Shown here: one piece after another, positions 8,756-20,596 of the stretch
Numbering within the stretch: position 1 is the first letter of the stretch
How the letters are laid out: every line of letters starts with the position of its first letter
NCBI GenBank assembly: GCA_040752635.1
Contig: JBFMGS010000010.1
Location: 1-50,604 of the forward strand
Direction: 5' to 3'
DNA from: JBFMGS01 sp040752635
GTDB taxonomy: Bacteria > Bacillota > SHA-98 > UBA4971
Length of the DNA stretch: 50,604 bases
Program-made: the position numbers and the translations under genes
The notes under the pieces: generated by a model
Seen by the model: the letters and a program-made list of their open reading frames with translations, nothing else
The model's database searches: none
Told to the model about the DNA's origin: nothing

Positions 8756-10853
8756 AGCCGCTCGCACCAGGGATGCTCTGCTCGAGATAGGTGCGGAGGA
8801 GATCCCGGCGCGCTTCATTCCGGCGGCGCTTGAGTCAATGGAGCGCGACGGGGCGAGGCTGCTCGACGAGGAGCGTGTGAGCTTTGCATCCCTCAAAGCC
8901 TTCGGTACCCCGAGGAGGCTCGTGCTGTATGTTAGAGATGTCGCTCCAATCGGACCCCCGCTTGTGCGGGAGGTGCGCGGCCCTGCATACAAAGTGGCTT
9001 TCGATGCCACCGGGGTTCCGACTCGCGCTGCGGAAGGCTTTGCCCGGTCTCAGGGCGTTCGCGTAGAGGACCTTGTAGTGAGGGATGACCCAAAAGGGAA
9101 GTTCGTCTATGCCGTGCTGAAGGAAAGCGGACGCGAGGCGAAAGATGCGCTTGGCCGTGTGTTCGTCCGCCTCGTCACGGGCTTTAGCTTTCCGAAGTCC
9201 ATGAGGTGGGGAGAGCGGGAGTTTCGGTTTGCCCGCCCTATCCGGTGGCTCCTTGCGCTGTGGGGAGACGAGGTGGTCCACCTTGAGGTGGATGGCATAG
9301 TCGCGGACAGGCTCTCTTCCGGCCACAGGTTCCTCACAAACGGAATGCTCGAGGTGGAAAAGGCCGAGGACTACATCGAAAGGCTTCGCGCAGCCTACTG
9401 CGTTGTGGATCAAGGCGAGCGCAGACAGCTCATACTGTTGGGCGCCCGGGATGCGGCGGGGAGTATTGGGGGCAGGGTCGTCGAAGACCGGGACCTTCTC
9501 GAGGAGCTCACCTACCTTGCAGAGCATCCCGTGGCGCTCGTCGGCCGCTTCGATCCCGCCCTTCTTACGCTCCCGAGAGAGGTCATCGTCACTCCCATGC
9601 GAGACCACCAGCGATACTTCCCGGTTGAGGACGAGTGCGGCAACCTGCTGCCAGCGTTCGTGGCCATTCGGGACGGCCTGGCTTCCCATCTCGACGCGGT
9701 GCGCAGGGGCAACGAGCGGGTTTTGGCCGCGAGGCTTCAGGACGCCAGGTTCTTTTATGAAGAAGACACGAAGGCGCCTCTGGTCAGCTATGTCCATGAG
9801 CTTGCGGGCATAGTCTTCCACGAGCAACTCGGCACTATGGAGGACAAAGTGCGGAGGATCGTGGACCTGGCCGGCGACATGTCGATCGAGCTTGGGCTGC
9901 CGGAGACTGTGAGGCTTACGGTGAGGAGAGCAGGTGAGCTCTGCAAGGCCGATCTCGTGACGAACATGGTGCGGGAGTTTCCCGAGCTACAGGGCGTTAT
10001 GGGCTGCGAGTATGCCAGGCTCTCCGGCGAGACCGAAGATGTGGCGCGCGCCATATTCGAGCACTACCTGCCGAGGTTCGCAGGCGACAGGCTGCCCGAA
10101 AGCCCCGCCGGGACCGTTCTGGCGGTGGCCGATAGGATGGACACGATCGCCGGGTTTTTCGGGCTCGGGATCCTTCCAACAGGCTCCGAGGACCCTTACG
10201 CGCTCAGACGCAACATCGCGGGCCTCGTCGCTATCCTTCTCGATCGAGGAGTGCACGTCTCCGTATCGTGGCTTGCGTCAAGGTCGGTGTCCCTGTTGGA
10301 GGCGGCCGGCGCTCTCCGACGCCCTGCTGGGGAGGTGTGCGAGACCATCCTCGACTTCGTCAGGCAGCGGCTGCGGGCCACGCTCATAGATCGAGGTATA
10401 CGGTACGACCTCGCAGATGCGGCGATTGGCGCGAGGTTCGACGATATTCCTGATACGTTCCGGCGGGCCGAGGCGCTTGCGTCTGCCAGCGGCAGGGATG
10501 AATTTGGCCTTGCCGTCACAGGCTACACTCGTGCATCCCGCATCGCGGGGAAAGAAGATCGCGGCGAGGTTGACCCGGCGCTTCTCACTGAGCCTGCCGA
10601 GAGTGCGCTCTTTTCAGCGTACCAACGCGTTGAAAAGGCGGTGGCATCGCTAACCCGCAAGCAGGATTACGTGGGCGCGCTTGCGCAGGTTTCCACGCTG
10701 GCGGACCCGATCGACGTTTTCTTCCGCGAGGTCCTCGTGATGGCTGAAAATGAAGCTCAAAAGCGCAACAGACTTGCGCTTCTGTCTCGCGTAGCAGCAC
10801 TGACTCGCGACATCGCCGACCTTTCCAGGGTCGTTCAGGGGGAGGCGCCCTGA
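8745..10853 (+). CDS. glyS: Glycyl-tRNA synthetase beta subunit
   Basis: Partner of GlyQ that binds tRNA and contributes the anticodon-binding domain. It has 702 residues, near the family norm. Markers are LLEIGAEEIPARFIP at the N-terminus, FPKSMRWGE, IVTPMRDHQRYFPV, and the C-terminal VVMAEN-like segment (VLVMAENEAQKRNRLALL). The start is GTG 8745, 8 nt after AGGAGG that lies inside glyQ. An AUG-less N-terminal extension in the open frame is ignored. Confidence 0.97.
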   Translation: MCDEAARTRDALLEIGAEEIPARFIPAALESMERDGARLLDEERVSFASLKAFGTPRRLVLYVRDVAPIGPPLVREVRGPAYKVAFDATGVPTRAAEGFARSQGVRVEDLVVRDDPKGKFVYAVLKESGREAKDALGRVFVRLVTGFSFPKSMRWGEREFRFARPIRWLLALWGDEVVHLEVDGIVADRLSSGHRFLTNGMLEVEKAEDYIERLRAAYCVVDQGERRQLILLGARDAAGSIGGRVVEDRDLLEELTYLAEHPVALVGRFDPALLTLPREVIVTPMRDHQRYFPVEDECGNLLPAFVAIRDGLASHLDAVRRGNERVLAARLQDARFFYEEDTKAPLVSYVHELAGIVFHEQLGTMEDKVRRIVDLAGDMSIELGLPETVRLTVRRAGELCKADLVTNMVREFPELQGVMGCEYARLSGETEDVARAIFEHYLPRFAGDRLPESPAGTVLAVADRMDTIAGFFGLGILPTGSEDPYALRRNIAGLVAILLDRGVHVSVSWLASRSVSLLEAAGALRRPAGEVCETILDFVRQRLRATLIDRGIRYDLADAAIGARFDDIPDTFRRAEALASASGRDEFGLAVTGYTRASRIAGKEDRGEVDPALLTEPAESALFSAYQRVEKAVASLTRKQDYVGALAQVSTLADPIDVFFREVLVMAENEAQKRNRLALLSRVAALTRDIADLSRVVQGEAP

Positions 10854-11161
10854 GCTGGTCACTGAAGGCTCTCGTCACATTCCGATATATCAGCCTTGCC
10901 TGGAGTTGCCGGTGAGTACCAGGTTTCAGATGCTCCCGTATACAGGCACCAGCGAACTCGAAGTGGAGGCCACTTTGGAACCTACGAATGTACATCAATT
11001 TGGGATAAGTGCATGCAGGACGTGCACGCTCAGGAGAAATCTCTACGTGCGGACGTTGCAGCCGTTCCGGATGCCGCGGTCCGGGCCGGGGGACGGCGGC
11101 GAACGGGCAGAGCCGGCTGCAGAATGCAAACGAGACGAGGAGTAAGGAGGCCAGACCAACT
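10854..11161 (+). other. Spacer between glyS and ppdK
   Basis: 308 bp. No promoter with good -35/-10 spacing, no terminator and no RNA gene could be seen. It contains one short open frame (listed separately). The pyruvate phosphate dikinase regulatory protein gene that often sits between glyS and ppdK in Firmicutes is absent. Confidence 0.6.
10912..11145 (+). CDS. Small hypothetical protein, doubtful
   Basis: Open frame of 77 codons from GTG 10912, with GGAG 6 nt upstream, ending 16 bp before the ppdK start in the same direction. The predicted product is Arg/Thr/Glu rich with two Cys (CRTC) and no recognised domain. It could be a real small gene or the chance translation of a leader; no homology signal is visible. 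Confidence 0.2.
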   Translation: MSTRFQMLPYTGTSELEVEATLEPTNVHQFGISACRTCTLRRNLYVRTLQPFRMPRSGPGDGGERAEPAAECKRDEE

Positions 11162-13864
<2,703 letters not shown>

Positions 13865-13867
13865 GGT

Positions 13868-13967
13868 NNNNNNNNNNNNNNNNNNNNNNNNNNNNNNNNN
13901 NNNNNNNNNNNNNNNNNNNNNNNNNNNNNNNNNNNNNNNNNNNNNNNNNNNNNNNNNNNNNNNNNNN
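13868..13967. other. Assembly gap (100 N)
   Basis: Exactly 100 N, the usual placeholder for a gap of unknown size. It marks the left boundary of the peptide-utilisation block, so the ppdK side of that junction is not seen. Confidence 0.98.
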
Positions 13968-14090
13968 TCAGGGTGAAAACCCCGTTGATCGAATAAGGCG
14001 GAATTCCGTTTTCCGTTATTATCCAACTAGTTTGGTGCCATTCCGGACTTACATATCCCCCATTCACTTCCGACTTAGCAAAAACTCTAC

Positions 14091-14119
14091 TTGAAACCTA
14101 CGAAATGGGATGGTATACT
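14091..14119 (+). promoter_or_regulatory. Sigma-A promoter of the first peptide-transport unit
   Basis: -35 TTGAAA (14091-14096), 17-bp spacer, -10 TATACT (14114-14119), 39 bp before the ATG of the binding protein. Bases 13968-14090 hold no gene. Confidence 0.85.
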
Positions 14120-14158
14120 CAATCTCAAATATCCACTCCCGGAAAGGAGAGAGTCAGT

Positions 14159-15799
14159 ATGGGACAAATGAAAGGCCAGTGGAGGAAGGAGTTCTCCGTC
14201 GTCTTGGTGGCAGCCCTGATTCTTGGGCTTCTATCAGCAATGGGACAGGCTGCTGCAAAGCCGGCGTTTGGGGGGACTTTGCGAATTGGCACTCTTAGTG
14301 ACCCTGATACCTTGAACGTCCTCCAGTCCAACAGCGTGTCTGCTAGCTGGATACTCGACCTGATGTATCCGACCTTGCTGATCATGAACGAACAAGGTGA
14401 GAAGGTACCTTACCTGGCGAAAGACTGGGGCTACTCCGAAGACGGCCTGACGGCATGGTTCGAACTGCGTAACGATGTTAAGTGGCAGGATGGTACACCG
14501 ATTACTTCGAAGGACGTCAAGTTCACCTGCGACGTAACCAAACAGCATAAGATCGGGTTTAACGCTGCTCTCCTGGCAGATGTGAAAGAGATCCGCACTC
14601 CCACCCCCACCAGGGTGGAGTTCAAACTCTCCAAAACATACGGGCCGTTCCTGACAAGCATCGGCTTCTGGCTGAGGGTTGTCCCGGAACACATCTGGAA
14701 GGGCATTGAAGATCCGAAGCGCTTCCCTAACTCCAACCCGGTCGGCGCCGGCCCCTTCAAACTGGCAAAGTACGAAATCGGCCAGTACTACGAGATGGAA
14801 GCGGTTGATAGCTGGTTTGATGCTCCGGCCGGAAAGCCTTACCTGGATAAGGTATTGTTCAAGGTTTACCCGGATATCAACACCATGATCCTCGCGCTCC
14901 AAAGGGGTGAAATCGACCTCTGCGCCAACCCGATTCCTCCGGCATCGGCTGACAGACTGAAAGCCACGCCTGGGATCAAGACCGCTCAAACGGCAAGCCT
15001 CGGCTATGTGTACTTTACATTTAACCAGCACAGGGACAAGGCCAAGGCACTCCAGGATGTCCGGTTACGGAAGGCTATTGCTCATGCGGTCAATAAAGAG
15101 ATGATCCGGGCTATCGTCCTCCGGGGGCAGGCAAAGGATATCGCGGTTGCTGTTTCACCGGTTCTCGGCAGTTGGCACAACCCGAACGTAACCAGTTACC
15201 CGTATGATCCCGAAAAAGCGAAAACCATCCTCCAGGAAGCCGGTTATAAGGATACCAACGGCGATGGCGTTCGGGAGACTCCGACCGGCGAGAAGCTCGC
15301 CTTTGAGCTCTTATATGACGGCGGTAACGCCAACATTGCCAAAGCCATGAAGATGGTGGCTGACGACTTGCAGAAAGTGGGCATCGTCGTCACGCATAAC
15401 GCCCTTGAAAGAAACGGTTATCTTGCGGCCTTCCGCAAGTTGGACTACGACATTGCTGCCGGCGGATGGGGCATTATGGATGAACCGGCTGACTACCTGT
15501 ACTTGCTCTACCACAGCTCCACCTACGGGCCCGACGGCATCAACCGGTCCGGCATCAATGACCCTCAACTGGATAGGTTGATCGACCAGGCCCGCGGCGC
15601 TCTGGATGCTAAGAAAGCCAGGGAGTATGTGTGGAAAATCCAGGAACGACTCAAGGAACTGGTGCCTGAAGTCCACCTCTGGGTTGAAACTTATATTCTG
15701 GCCTACAGGGATGATTTCGCCGGATACGGCGTCTTCCCCAGCGACCTCAGGGGTATGGTCGATCCGCAGTCCCTCGTACGAGTCTACAAGATTAAGTAA
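14159..15799 (+). CDS. Peptide ABC transporter substrate-binding protein, normal domain order
   Basis: Extracellular SBP_bac_5 (DppA/OppA-type) receptor of 546 residues with a Sec signal peptide (hydrophobic 12-30, then AAAKPAFGGTLRIG). Domain order is canonical: an early LRIGTLSDPDTLNVL, VKWQDGTPITSKDVKF, GAGPFKLAKYE, then PDINTMILALQRGEIDL, DVRLRKAIAHAVNKEMI, YDPEKAKTILQEAGYKD, and finally the AADDLQKVGI-like and DYDIAAGGWG segments. ATG 14159 follows AAAGGAGAG. It is the first gene of an operon with two permeases. No lipobox Cys is seen. Substrate is unknown; peptides or acylated amino acids are likely from context. Confidence 0.93.
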   Translation: MGQMKGQWRKEFSVVLVAALILGLLSAMGQAAAKPAFGGTLRIGTLSDPDTLNVLQSNSVSASWILDLMYPTLLIMNEQGEKVPYLAKDWGYSEDGLTAWFELRNDVKWQDGTPITSKDVKFTCDVTKQHKIGFNAALLADVKEIRTPTPTRVEFKLSKTYGPFLTSIGFWLRVVPEHIWKGIEDPKRFPNSNPVGAGPFKLAKYEIGQYYEMEAVDSWFDAPAGKPYLDKVLFKVYPDINTMILALQRGEIDLCANPIPPASADRLKATPGIKTAQTASLGYVYFTFNQHRDKAKALQDVRLRKAIAHAVNKEMIRAIVLRGQAKDIAVAVSPVLGSWHNPNVTSYPYDPEKAKTILQEAGYKDTNGDGVRETPTGEKLAFELLYDGGNANIAKAMKMVADDLQKVGIVVTHNALERNGYLAAFRKLDYDIAAGGWGIMDEPADYLYLLYHSSTYGPDGINRSGINDPQLDRLIDQARGALDAKKAREYVWKIQERLKELVPEVHLWVETYILAYRDDFAGYGVFPSDLRGMVDPQSLVRVYKIK

Positions 15800-15828
15800 G
15801 GCGTCGGGTTCTTCGTAATGAGTTAGAG

Positions 15829-15875
15829 GGAGTTGGGAACTCGACCTTAAAACACCCGGCCGGGTTCCCAATTCC
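15829..15875 (+). repeat. Stem-loop between binding protein and permease
   Basis: Stem of about 12 bp (GGAGTTGGGAAC with GTTCCCAATTCC, one G-T pair) enclosing a 23-nt loop, 30 bp after the binding-protein stop. There is no clean T tract. It is likely an mRNA stability or partial attenuation element that gives more binding protein than permease. Confidence 0.6.
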
Positions 15876-15925
15876 GTTTCATCATTGGTAGTTGTCATCA
15901 TTTGGTAATGAGAAGGGGAAAGTAA

Positions 15926-16882
15926 GTGTCACGCTACATGATTCGCCGCCTCTTGCGGGGCGCATTGACGATGCTTGTCTCAGTGACCCTGACCTTCGTC
16001 ATTTTGCGCCTGATGCCAGGCGATCCGGCCGAGGTCCTGGTTGACCCGCGCATGACAGCGGAAGTCAGAGCGCAACTTCTGGCTGACTTTGGCCTCGACA
16101 AACCCCTTTGGCAGCAGTACGTGATCTACATGGCCAATCTGCTCAGGGGTAACATGGGGATCTCGTTTAAGACACTGCTGCCCGTGACGCAGGTGATCAG
16201 CACCCGCATCTGGTGGACGATTCTGTTGATGGGAATCTCTTTCCTTGTCACGTTGATAGTTGGGATCCCGCTGGGAGTTATCGCCGCAATTCGCCGCGAT
16301 TCCGCGGCCGACAGGGTAATAACCGGCATCAGCATTTTCGGCAATGCAGTCTTTGTTCCTTGGCTTGCAATCAGTCTGCTCTACATATTTGGATACCTGA
16401 TCCCGGTTTTCCCCATCGGAGGGGCCGTTGAAATCGGTGTGACCGGGTGGGAGAGAGTGAAAAGCATTGCTTTCCATCTCGTCCTGCCGGTTTCGAGTTT
16501 GCTCATCATTAATCTGGCGCGTTACGTCCTGTTCTTGAGAACCTGCATGGTAGAAGTGATGCATGAAGACTATATCCGTACAGCTCGGGCCAAAGGTGTC
16601 AACAGCCGGGCCATCATCTATAAGCATGCTCTCCGCAACGCATTCTTGCCGACTTTGACGATGATGGGCTTGCAGTTGGGGTACATGGTCGGCGGCGCCG
16701 TACTGACAGAAACCGTGTACGCGTACCCGGGCGTCGGCCGTCTGATATACGAGTCGGTGAAACACCATGATTATCCCGTTTTGCAGGGAACCTTCATCGT
16801 TCTGGCGTTGGCGGTGATTGTGGCTAATATCTTGACCGATTTGCTCTATAGCCTGCTCGACCCGCGAGTGCGATTTGACTAA
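15926..16882 (+). CDS. Peptide ABC transporter permease, DppB type
   Basis: Inner-membrane channel subunit of 318 residues with six hydrophobic helices. It shows the DppB pattern: N-terminal RRLLRGALTMLVSVTLTFVILRLMPGDPAE, then FGLDKPLWQQY, the EAA loop with DYIRTARAKGVNSRAIIYKHALRN, and the ending LLYSLLDPRVRFD. GTG 15926 follows AAGGGGA; ATG 15938 is an alternative. It pairs with the next gene. No ATPase gene follows in this sub-operon. Confidence 0.93.
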   Translation: MSRYMIRRLLRGALTMLVSVTLTFVILRLMPGDPAEVLVDPRMTAEVRAQLLADFGLDKPLWQQYVIYMANLLRGNMGISFKTLLPVTQVISTRIWWTILLMGISFLVTLIVGIPLGVIAAIRRDSAADRVITGISIFGNAVFVPWLAISLLYIFGYLIPVFPIGGAVEIGVTGWERVKSIAFHLVLPVSSLLIINLARYVLFLRTCMVEVMHEDYIRTARAKGVNSRAIIYKHALRNAFLPTLTMMGLQLGYMVGGAVLTETVYAYPGVGRLIYESVKHHDYPVLQGTFIVLALAVIVANILTDLLYSLLDPRVRFD

Positions 16883-16909
16883 ACCGCAACAGGTCAGGAG
16901 GTCTTGCAG

Positions 16910-17803
16910 ATGCGGAAGGGTGTTAAAAGCGTATCCGGGGGAGAGATTGACCCGGCTTGGGTGGAGTTCCGCCGGAGCCTGCGGAAATTCTGCCGGAACC
17001 CGTTGGGGGTGTTCGGAGCGGCGATTCTGTTCGGTATGGTGGTAGTGGCGATTCTCGCGCCTTTCATTCGCCCGTTCCCCCATGGTTACGGTGACTTCAT
17101 GTCCATCTCACAACCACCCTCCTGGAAATACCCCTTCGGCACCGATGATCTGGGGCTTGATATCTTTGCCCAGGTAGTGTGGGGGACACGTGTGACCATG
17201 GCCGTCGGCTTCGGGGCTACCGCCCTGTCTTTACTCACAGGAGTCCCGTTAGGACTTTTCGCGGCCTATTATAAAGGCTCCGTAGACGCATTCATCAGCG
17301 GTGTTATTGACATCTTCCTCAGCCTGCCCATACTCCCCCTCATGATTATGCTGGGAGCGGTTCTTGGCCCGAGTCTCACAAACGTCTCCATCGTCATCGG
17401 CGTCTTCAGTTGGCCCGCCGTGGCCCGGGTTGTCCGCGGGCAGGCGCTTTTGGTATCCGAACAGCTCTACACCGAAGCGGCCCGGGCTTTGGGAGCCAAG
17501 AACGGGCGAATTCTCATTCGATATATGCTCCCCAATGTGGCGCCGGTGATCATTGTCAACATGGTTCTCACCATAGCTTCTGCAGTCCTTTCCGAGGCGG
17601 GGTTGAGTTTTCTGGGTCTGGGGGATCCGACCCAGTGGAGCTGGGGACGCATCCTGGAGAATGCCCATGCGAGCGGAGCTTTTGTTACCGCCTGGTGGCA
17701 TACCCTGTTCCCAAGTGTTGCCATCATGCTGCTCGTAATGTCGGCCAACTTTTTCGGGACGGCCATGAACGAAGTGCTCAATCCAAAGCTCAAGGGGAGG
17801 TGA
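16910..17803 (+). CDS. Peptide ABC transporter permease, DppC type
   Basis: Second channel subunit, 297 residues, six helices. It has FGTDDLGLDIFAQVVWGTR, the EAA loop LYTEAARALGAKNGRILIRYMLPN and SEAGLSFLGLGDPTQWSWG, as expected for DppC. ATG 16910 lies 8 nt after AGGAGG; a TTG at 16904 is in frame but too close to the site. It ends 6 bp before the amidohydrolase gene. With no ATPase nearby, this pair probably uses the ATPases encoded at 25423-27485; that is inference. Confidence 0.93.
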   Translation: MRKGVKSVSGGEIDPAWVEFRRSLRKFCRNPLGVFGAAILFGMVVVAILAPFIRPFPHGYGDFMSISQPPSWKYPFGTDDLGLDIFAQVVWGTRVTMAVGFGATALSLLTGVPLGLFAAYYKGSVDAFISGVIDIFLSLPILPLMIMLGAVLGPSLTNVSIVIGVFSWPAVARVVRGQALLVSEQLYTEAARALGAKNGRILIRYMLPNVAPVIIVNMVLTIASAVLSEAGLSFLGLGDPTQWSWGRILENAHASGAFVTAWWHTLFPSVAIMLLVMSANFFGTAMNEVLNPKLKGR

Positions 17804-17809
17804 GGGGCT

Positions 17810-19414
17810 ATGGCAAGGCATGACATCCTCATCCGCAACGGGAAGGTCATTGACGGTACGGGTAAGCCTCCTCTTGGCGCAGAGGTGGCTATTCGGGGCG
17901 ACCGGATCGTGGACGTAGGGCCCAACCTGGGTGAGGCGGATCACGTCATCGACGCCAAAGGTAAAGTCGTCGCGCCGGGCTTCATTGACCCCCACGCCCA
18001 TCTCGAACTGTTGCTCTTGCTGCAGCCGGATTCATCCGAATACGTGGCGCAAGGGATTACAACCGCGGTCAACGGCAACTGCGGCCACTCGGTTACGCCC
18101 TATGAATCAAAGAGGGTTCTGGAGTATCATTACCGCAACGGTCTCATAAGCATAGATTTCCGGAACAAAGCGGGGGGCCGTTCCTGGAAAGACCTCTCCG
18201 GTTACATACAAGCCGTCAAGGACAACGGGGGAACTGCCATCAACCACGCTACTCTCCTGGGGCACGGCACTCTTCGCTGGTCCGTAATGGGTGGAGCCCT
18301 GGACCGGCCACCGACAGAGGAAGAAAACAAGGAACTGGAAAGGCTTGTGGCTGAAGGGATGGAGCAAGGTGCGGTCGGCATGTCAACTGGTCTGGCCTAC
18401 ATTCCGAGCCGCTACGCTACCACTGAAGAAATCGTGGACCTCACCCGCACGGTCGCCAAGTACAACGGGGTATACGCTTCTCACATCCGCTACTACCTCG
18501 GCATCGAGGAGGCAACGCGGGAGGCAATCGAGATCGGCCGCCGCTCTGGGGCGCGGGTTCAGGTGTCCCACCTGCACATGGGAGAGGTTGGTGCATACAA
18601 GGCAATAGATGAAGCTCGGGCAGCGGGGCAGCCGGTCTTAGCCGACACAATCCCGCAGAGTACCGGGCATCTGGTGCGGGGCGACCGCTTAATCCAGTTC
18701 ATAATGACCATGACGCCTGAGCTTTTCGATGTGGGCGTTGAAGGTGTTTTGGAGGCTATAAAGACGCTTGAAGGCAGAAAACGCATTGCCCAGGTTGAGC
18801 CCTTCTTCAGCCACGACCCCAACGATGTATACATCGTCAACACCGGGGACGAGAAGGTGGAAGCCCGTACGGTTGCTGACGTAGCGGCAGAAAAAGGACT
18901 GACTCCCCAGGACTTGATGTTTGACCTGCTTTTGGAGCGGGAGACCGGGGTTACCTTCTGGTTTGGCAGGAACAGAAAAGACACCGGAACAGACTTCCCG
19001 CCGGCCGAAGTCATACAATACCCGTGGATGGGACCCGGCAGCGACGTTCTCATGGTGGAGCAGTCTGACCCGACCGGCTGGTATGAGCTGATGAGGCCCG
19101 GGTGTATCGTGCACTTCTTCCGGCAGGCGCGGGCAAGAGGCGTATCCGTGGAGGAGATCATCCGCCGCATGACTTCTATGCCGGCAGAACACTTCCGCCT
19201 TCAGGACCGGGGTGTTCTCAAGAAAGGCGCTTTTGCCGATGTAGTTGTCTTTGACCCGGACGAGCTTTACTACCCGTCCAGAGACGAGGTGGACTACCGG
19301 ACCTCCCGGCACCTCGTGAAAGGAATGGATAGGGTCATCGTCAACGGCGTGATTGTGCTGGAGAACGATGTGCAAAACGACAGGCGCCCCGGGCGGATGC
19401 TGCGGCGCGGTTAA
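17810..19414 (+). CDS. N-acyl-D-amino-acid deacylase family amidohydrolase
   Basis: 534-residue amidohydrolase-superfamily enzyme of the D-aminoacylase group, predicted to remove the acyl group from N-acyl-D-amino acids. Metal-site features: H62-x-H64 in APGFIDPHAHLE, the bridging Cys C91 in NGNCG, H225 in ASHIR and H254 in VSHLH, followed by a GSD segment. The residue after the HxH pair is LE, not the usual SD or TD, so substrate range may differ. There is no signal peptide, so it is cytoplasmic. It starts 6 bp after the permease and is followed at 22 bp by the M24 gene. Confidence 0.85.
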   Translation: MARHDILIRNGKVIDGTGKPPLGAEVAIRGDRIVDVGPNLGEADHVIDAKGKVVAPGFIDPHAHLELLLLLQPDSSEYVAQGITTAVNGNCGHSVTPYESKRVLEYHYRNGLISIDFRNKAGGRSWKDLSGYIQAVKDNGGTAINHATLLGHGTLRWSVMGGALDRPPTEEENKELERLVAEGMEQGAVGMSTGLAYIPSRYATTEEIVDLTRTVAKYNGVYASHIRYYLGIEEATREAIEIGRRSGARVQVSHLHMGEVGAYKAIDEARAAGQPVLADTIPQSTGHLVRGDRLIQFIMTMTPELFDVGVEGVLEAIKTLEGRKRIAQVEPFFSHDPNDVYIVNTGDEKVEARTVADVAAEKGLTPQDLMFDLLLERETGVTFWFGRNRKDTGTDFPPAEVIQYPWMGPGSDVLMVEQSDPTGWYELMRPGCIVHFFRQARARGVSVEEIIRRMTSMPAEHFRLQDRGVLKKGAFADVVVFDPDELYYPSRDEVDYRTSRHLVKGMDRVIVNGVIVLENDVQNDRRPGRMLRRG

Positions 19415-19435
19415 GTCGAGCGGGGAGGGAGAGGT

Positions 19436-20596
19436 ATGCGGCTTACCGAGAGCTTCTACCGCCGCAAGGTGGCGCAATGCCAAAATGAACTAAAGCGGCG
19501 GGACTTAAAGGGGATGCTGGTACTGGATTACAAGAACATCTGGTACCTGACAGGATTCTTCCATTTCCCGACTGAGAGACCGGTTGCAGTATTTGTGCCG
19601 GTTGACGATGAACCTGCCCTTTTCATCCCCAAACTGGAAGAGGACCAGGTCCGGGGAAACTGGATGAGCAGGGTAGAAACGTACTTCGAGTATCCCGGCA
19701 TGCAACCTCCTCTTGAGTACGTCGCTGATTTCCTGTCCAGCCAGGGGCTGGAGAAGGAAGAGATTGGCTTCGAGGGCAGTACTGCTGTGAGGACTCTGCG
19801 ACAGCTAAAGGAACTGCTTCCCGACGTCACCTGGGTGGAAACCGGCGAGATTATCGCACAGATGCGCCTGGTTAAAGACGAAGAAGAGATTGCTCTAATT
19901 CGCAAAGCAGCAGAGTACTCCGATTTTATGGTTTGCGAAGGCGTCCGCATCCTCAAGGAGAAAGGCTTGGTGACCGAACTGGAACTGTTGCGGGAGGTCG
20001 TAAACCGCACTACAGACAAGATGCTCGCCGAACTCGGAGACATTGTGTACGTTGGGGGAATAGCAGATGGGCTTGTTTGTTCTGGAGAGCGTTCGGCCTT
20101 TCCACATGGGCTCCCCAGCAATCGCAAGCTTCAGAGGGGGGACAACCTGATCCTCAGTTTTGGTTGTGTGGTCGGGGGGTACAACGCCGAAAGTGAAAGG
20201 ACGTTTTTCATAGGAAAGCCCAGTGACAGGCAGCGAGAGGTCTACCGACTCTTACAAGAGGCCCAGCAGAAGGGGACCATGGCTTTGACAACCGGCCAGA
20301 CATGCGCTGCGGCTAACCGGATTTGCCTGGATACCATCCGGGAGGCTGGTCTTGGCCAGTATATCAAGCACCGCCAGGGACATGGAATCGGAATTGCAAA
20401 CCACGAGCCCCCGTGGATTGAAGACGGCGACCAGACAGTACTTCGGGCAAACATGGTCGTCTCCAGCGAACCTGGGATATACGTCCCGGATGAGGGCGGG
20501 TTCAGGATCTCGGACACTGTGCTGATCACTGACGCCGACCCTGAACGCTTGACTCGTTTCCCCCGTAACCTTGAGGATGTGTTAATCGAACTATGA
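19436..20596 (+). CDS. Creatinase-like M24 family protein with altered metal site
   Basis: 386 residues: an N-terminal creatinase-type domain (1-145) and a pita-bread M24 domain (150-386). Aligned by motif to aminopeptidase P, the five metal ligands D, D, H, E, E read S241 (in LILSFG), E252 (GYNAESERTF), H316 (GHGIG), E345 (SSEPGIY) and S359 (GGFRISDT). Two are lost and one changed. The LS-N/F-G and ERT pattern resembles metal-free creatinase more than Xaa-Pro aminopeptidase, so a C-N hydrolase acting on a guanidino or amide compound is possible. ATG 19436 follows GGGGAGGG. Its stop overlaps the regulator by 4 bp. Confidence 0.82.
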   Translation: MRLTESFYRRKVAQCQNELKRRDLKGMLVLDYKNIWYLTGFFHFPTERPVAVFVPVDDEPALFIPKLEEDQVRGNWMSRVETYFEYPGMQPPLEYVADFLSSQGLEKEEIGFEGSTAVRTLRQLKELLPDVTWVETGEIIAQMRLVKDEEEIALIRKAAEYSDFMVCEGVRILKEKGLVTELELLREVVNRTTDKMLAELGDIVYVGGIADGLVCSGERSAFPHGLPSNRKLQRGDNLILSFGCVVGGYNAESERTFFIGKPSDRQREVYRLLQEAQQKGTMALTTGQTCAAANRICLDTIREAGLGQYIKHRQGHGIGIANHEPPWIEDGDQTVLRANMVVSSEPGIYVPDEGGFRISDTVLITDADPERLTRFPRNLEDVLIEL

